A DNA stretch of 10,000 nt, from contig CM060326.1 in the NCBI GenBank assembly GCA_030674155.1, positions 45,723,106-45,733,105 on the forward strand, written 5' to 3'. The position numbers and the translations under genes were made by a program. This document shows, one piece after another, positions 8,684 through 10,000 of the stretch (positions are counted from its first letter, which is position 1; each line of letters starts with the position of its first letter). Origin of the DNA: Stramonita haemastoma. Taxonomy: Eukaryota; Mollusca; Gastropoda; Neogastropoda; Muricidae. Under the pieces are notes generated by a model that worked only from the letters and a program-made list of their open reading frames with translations, was not told where the DNA came from and did no database searches.

Positions 8684-10000
8684 TCATCCTATGATCCAGA
8701 TTTCATCCTCACTGATTGTTTTGCATAAAACAGGTGGATTCTGCTGATATTACATAGACATAGAAATGATTCCTCTGCCAGCTTTTTGACACCTTGTAAT
8801 GGCACTCAATCACCATAATTGGCGGATTGTAATGAGCTACTCTTCTAGAGAATATCTAGATGACTTCTCTGGACCTAGGGGAAGAAAAAGAAATCCAGCT
8901 AAGTCAAAGGAAAGAAAGGAGGAACACTGGGTCATATAAAAATAGAGAAAAGATCAAGATCACTATCTAAATCCAGACAGGAAACAAAAATCTGATAGAA
9001 GAAAAAAGACAGACAAGCAAAAATAAAAAGTGAGGTCAAGGGTCACCAGCAGAATGTGCAATTGGCAACTTTGCACAAAGTAGGCTCCAGCCACAACAAA
9101 GGGTTTTAAATGCAATAGTCTGCTGATCTCGGACCTCGACATAATGAATTGTCTGCTGACTTATAACAGTGTCAGTCATGGTTGGGCTGTGGCATGGGCT
9201 TTGACTTTATGCATTTTGACAACAACATAGTTTTTCCCATTAAAATTGGGCTTCTAAAGTAGTTTTCTTTGCCAACATTGAAATCGTGTTTTCTTTCATT
9301 TTCTTACTGAAAATCTCTCCAAGGACTGTCCGATAAGACAGATACTAAATGTTTTTGCAGTGATATAAACCAGAAGGAAAAAGCTACTGTAAAGGTAGGT
9401 AATTACTGTTTGGCTTTTTTGCAGCATTTCTTTTTAAATCTTTGGCTGTCAGAAGTTATTTCTCTTCATTTTAGGCAGATGTGATCAATCAATGTCAGTG
9501 TCAATGTGTAACTTGCTGACTTTGTGCATTGCTGATTGATTGATAAGACACATGCAAACAAATCAACAAAGAAGGCATAAAACAGTTTCCAGTGTTGTAT
9601 TTATTTATCTTGTCACAATTGCTAACAGGTTAGTATTTCTGCAAACCTTTCAAGACTCCTGAAATTGTTAACATTGTTATGGGTCAAAGGTTTTTGTTGT
9701 GACCTAAAAATATGGTCATTTCTTGGTGTATTCATACATTCTTTGTACTTTCTGAATTGCTGGCTCAGTAAATGTGTATGATAATTGGTGTCTTTTTTCA
9801 CTTTTAGTATGTTGGAAATCTGTTTTGTCACAATCAGACAAAGGTACAGAAAAAGAATGAGTACCGTGTCAATGTATACTAAAGAATCAGGTCTTTGTTT
9901 GATTTTCTATTAATTTTTTTCTCTTTTCTTATGTAAAAGATAGTTGGGAATTAAGAGAGTTAAATGCACGTGCACACACAAGCACACACTTACACACACA
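8684..10000. repeat. R module, second instance (R2, copy 2)
   Basis: This is collinear with R1 from tcatcctatgatc to ttaaatgcacgtgcacacac at the right edge. By eye it is about 85-90% alike over much of its length, clearly less than the two R1 copies are to each other. It carries about 155 extra bases at 9626-9780. The splice-bounded short segments are at 9361-9394 and 9808-9843 and are identical to those of R1 copy 2. No long reading frame is present. Confidence 0.75.
9626..9780. other. insertion specific to R2 (or loss from R1)
   Basis: R1 copies pass directly from tatttatttct..aattg to the T-run before cttttag. R2 has about 155 extra bases here. The extra piece contains small inverted repeats, such as ggtca..tgacc at about 9682-9704 and gacct..ggtc just after, but I see no clear target duplication, poly-A tail or known element. 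Direction of change cannot be decided from three copies. Confidence 0.5.

Larger units (their letters stand above)
5461..10000. repeat. 5.5 kb tandem unit, copy 2 (runs off the right edge)
   Basis: This copy repeats the order of copy 1 in clean sequence: TATTG-rich tract, spacer, minus-strand SINE, R1 module, short CA tract, C-rich spacer, CAGACA/CA tract, truncated SINE fragment and R2 module. It is the better reference for the unit because its second half is not corrupted. The unit is cut by the window edge inside the CA tract that ends R2, so its own pyrimidine tract and linker, if present, lie beyond 10000. Confidence 0.85.

Noticed and set aside
1..10000. CRISPR array or other prokaryotic defence system suggested by repeated DNA
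   Set aside because: Repeats are either kilobase-scale, simple microsatellites or degenerate five-base steps. There is no regular repeat-spacer pattern and no associated gene.

Overview
This window reads as nuclear DNA of an animal, most likely an invertebrate; a mollusc or other lophotrochozoan is possible, but that is only an impression. The signs are long CA/TG microsatellites, a tRNA-derived SINE with recognisable RNA polymerase III boxes, AT-rich spacer DNA, and no bacterial-style genes. I find no protein-coding gene I would defend. The open frames fall in low-complexity tracts, in the SINE, or in corrupted sequence.

The layout is a tandem repeat of about 5.5 kb. Copy 1 runs from the window start to about 5460. 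Copy 2 starts at about 5461-5517 and is still running at the right edge. Each copy has, in order: (i) a TATTG-rich degenerate minisatellite; (ii) an anonymous spacer; (iii) a roughly 340 bp SINE on the minus strand; (iv) a 1.1-1.3 kb module, here called R (first instance R1), ending in a CA tract; (v) a spacer with a C-rich motif and a second CA/CAGACA tract; (vi) a 5'-truncated SINE fragment on the plus strand; (vii) a second, more diverged R module (R2). R therefore occurs four times: 1168-2307, 3261-about 4075 (badly corrupted), 6689-7838 and 8684-10000. R1 of copy 1 resembles R1 of copy 2 more than either resembles R2. This implies an older duplication of R followed by a younger duplication of the whole 5.5 kb unit.

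From about 2700 to 5465 the sequence is abnormal. It aligns by eye, piece by piece, with the clean sequence at about 8140-9640, but bases are repeatedly replaced by their neighbours so that homopolymers grow. Its centre is an 870 bp pyrimidine-rich tract (4196-5068). The simplest reading is a failed sequencing consensus around a TC-rich repeat, not biology. This also leaves the join between the two 5.5 kb copies open to doubt.

The most intriguing biological hint, still weak, is that each clean R module carries two short segments of 34 and 36 bases. Both are bounded by good splice acceptor and donor motifs, and each is open in one frame in every copy. They could be microexon-like pieces of a repeated gene, or chance.
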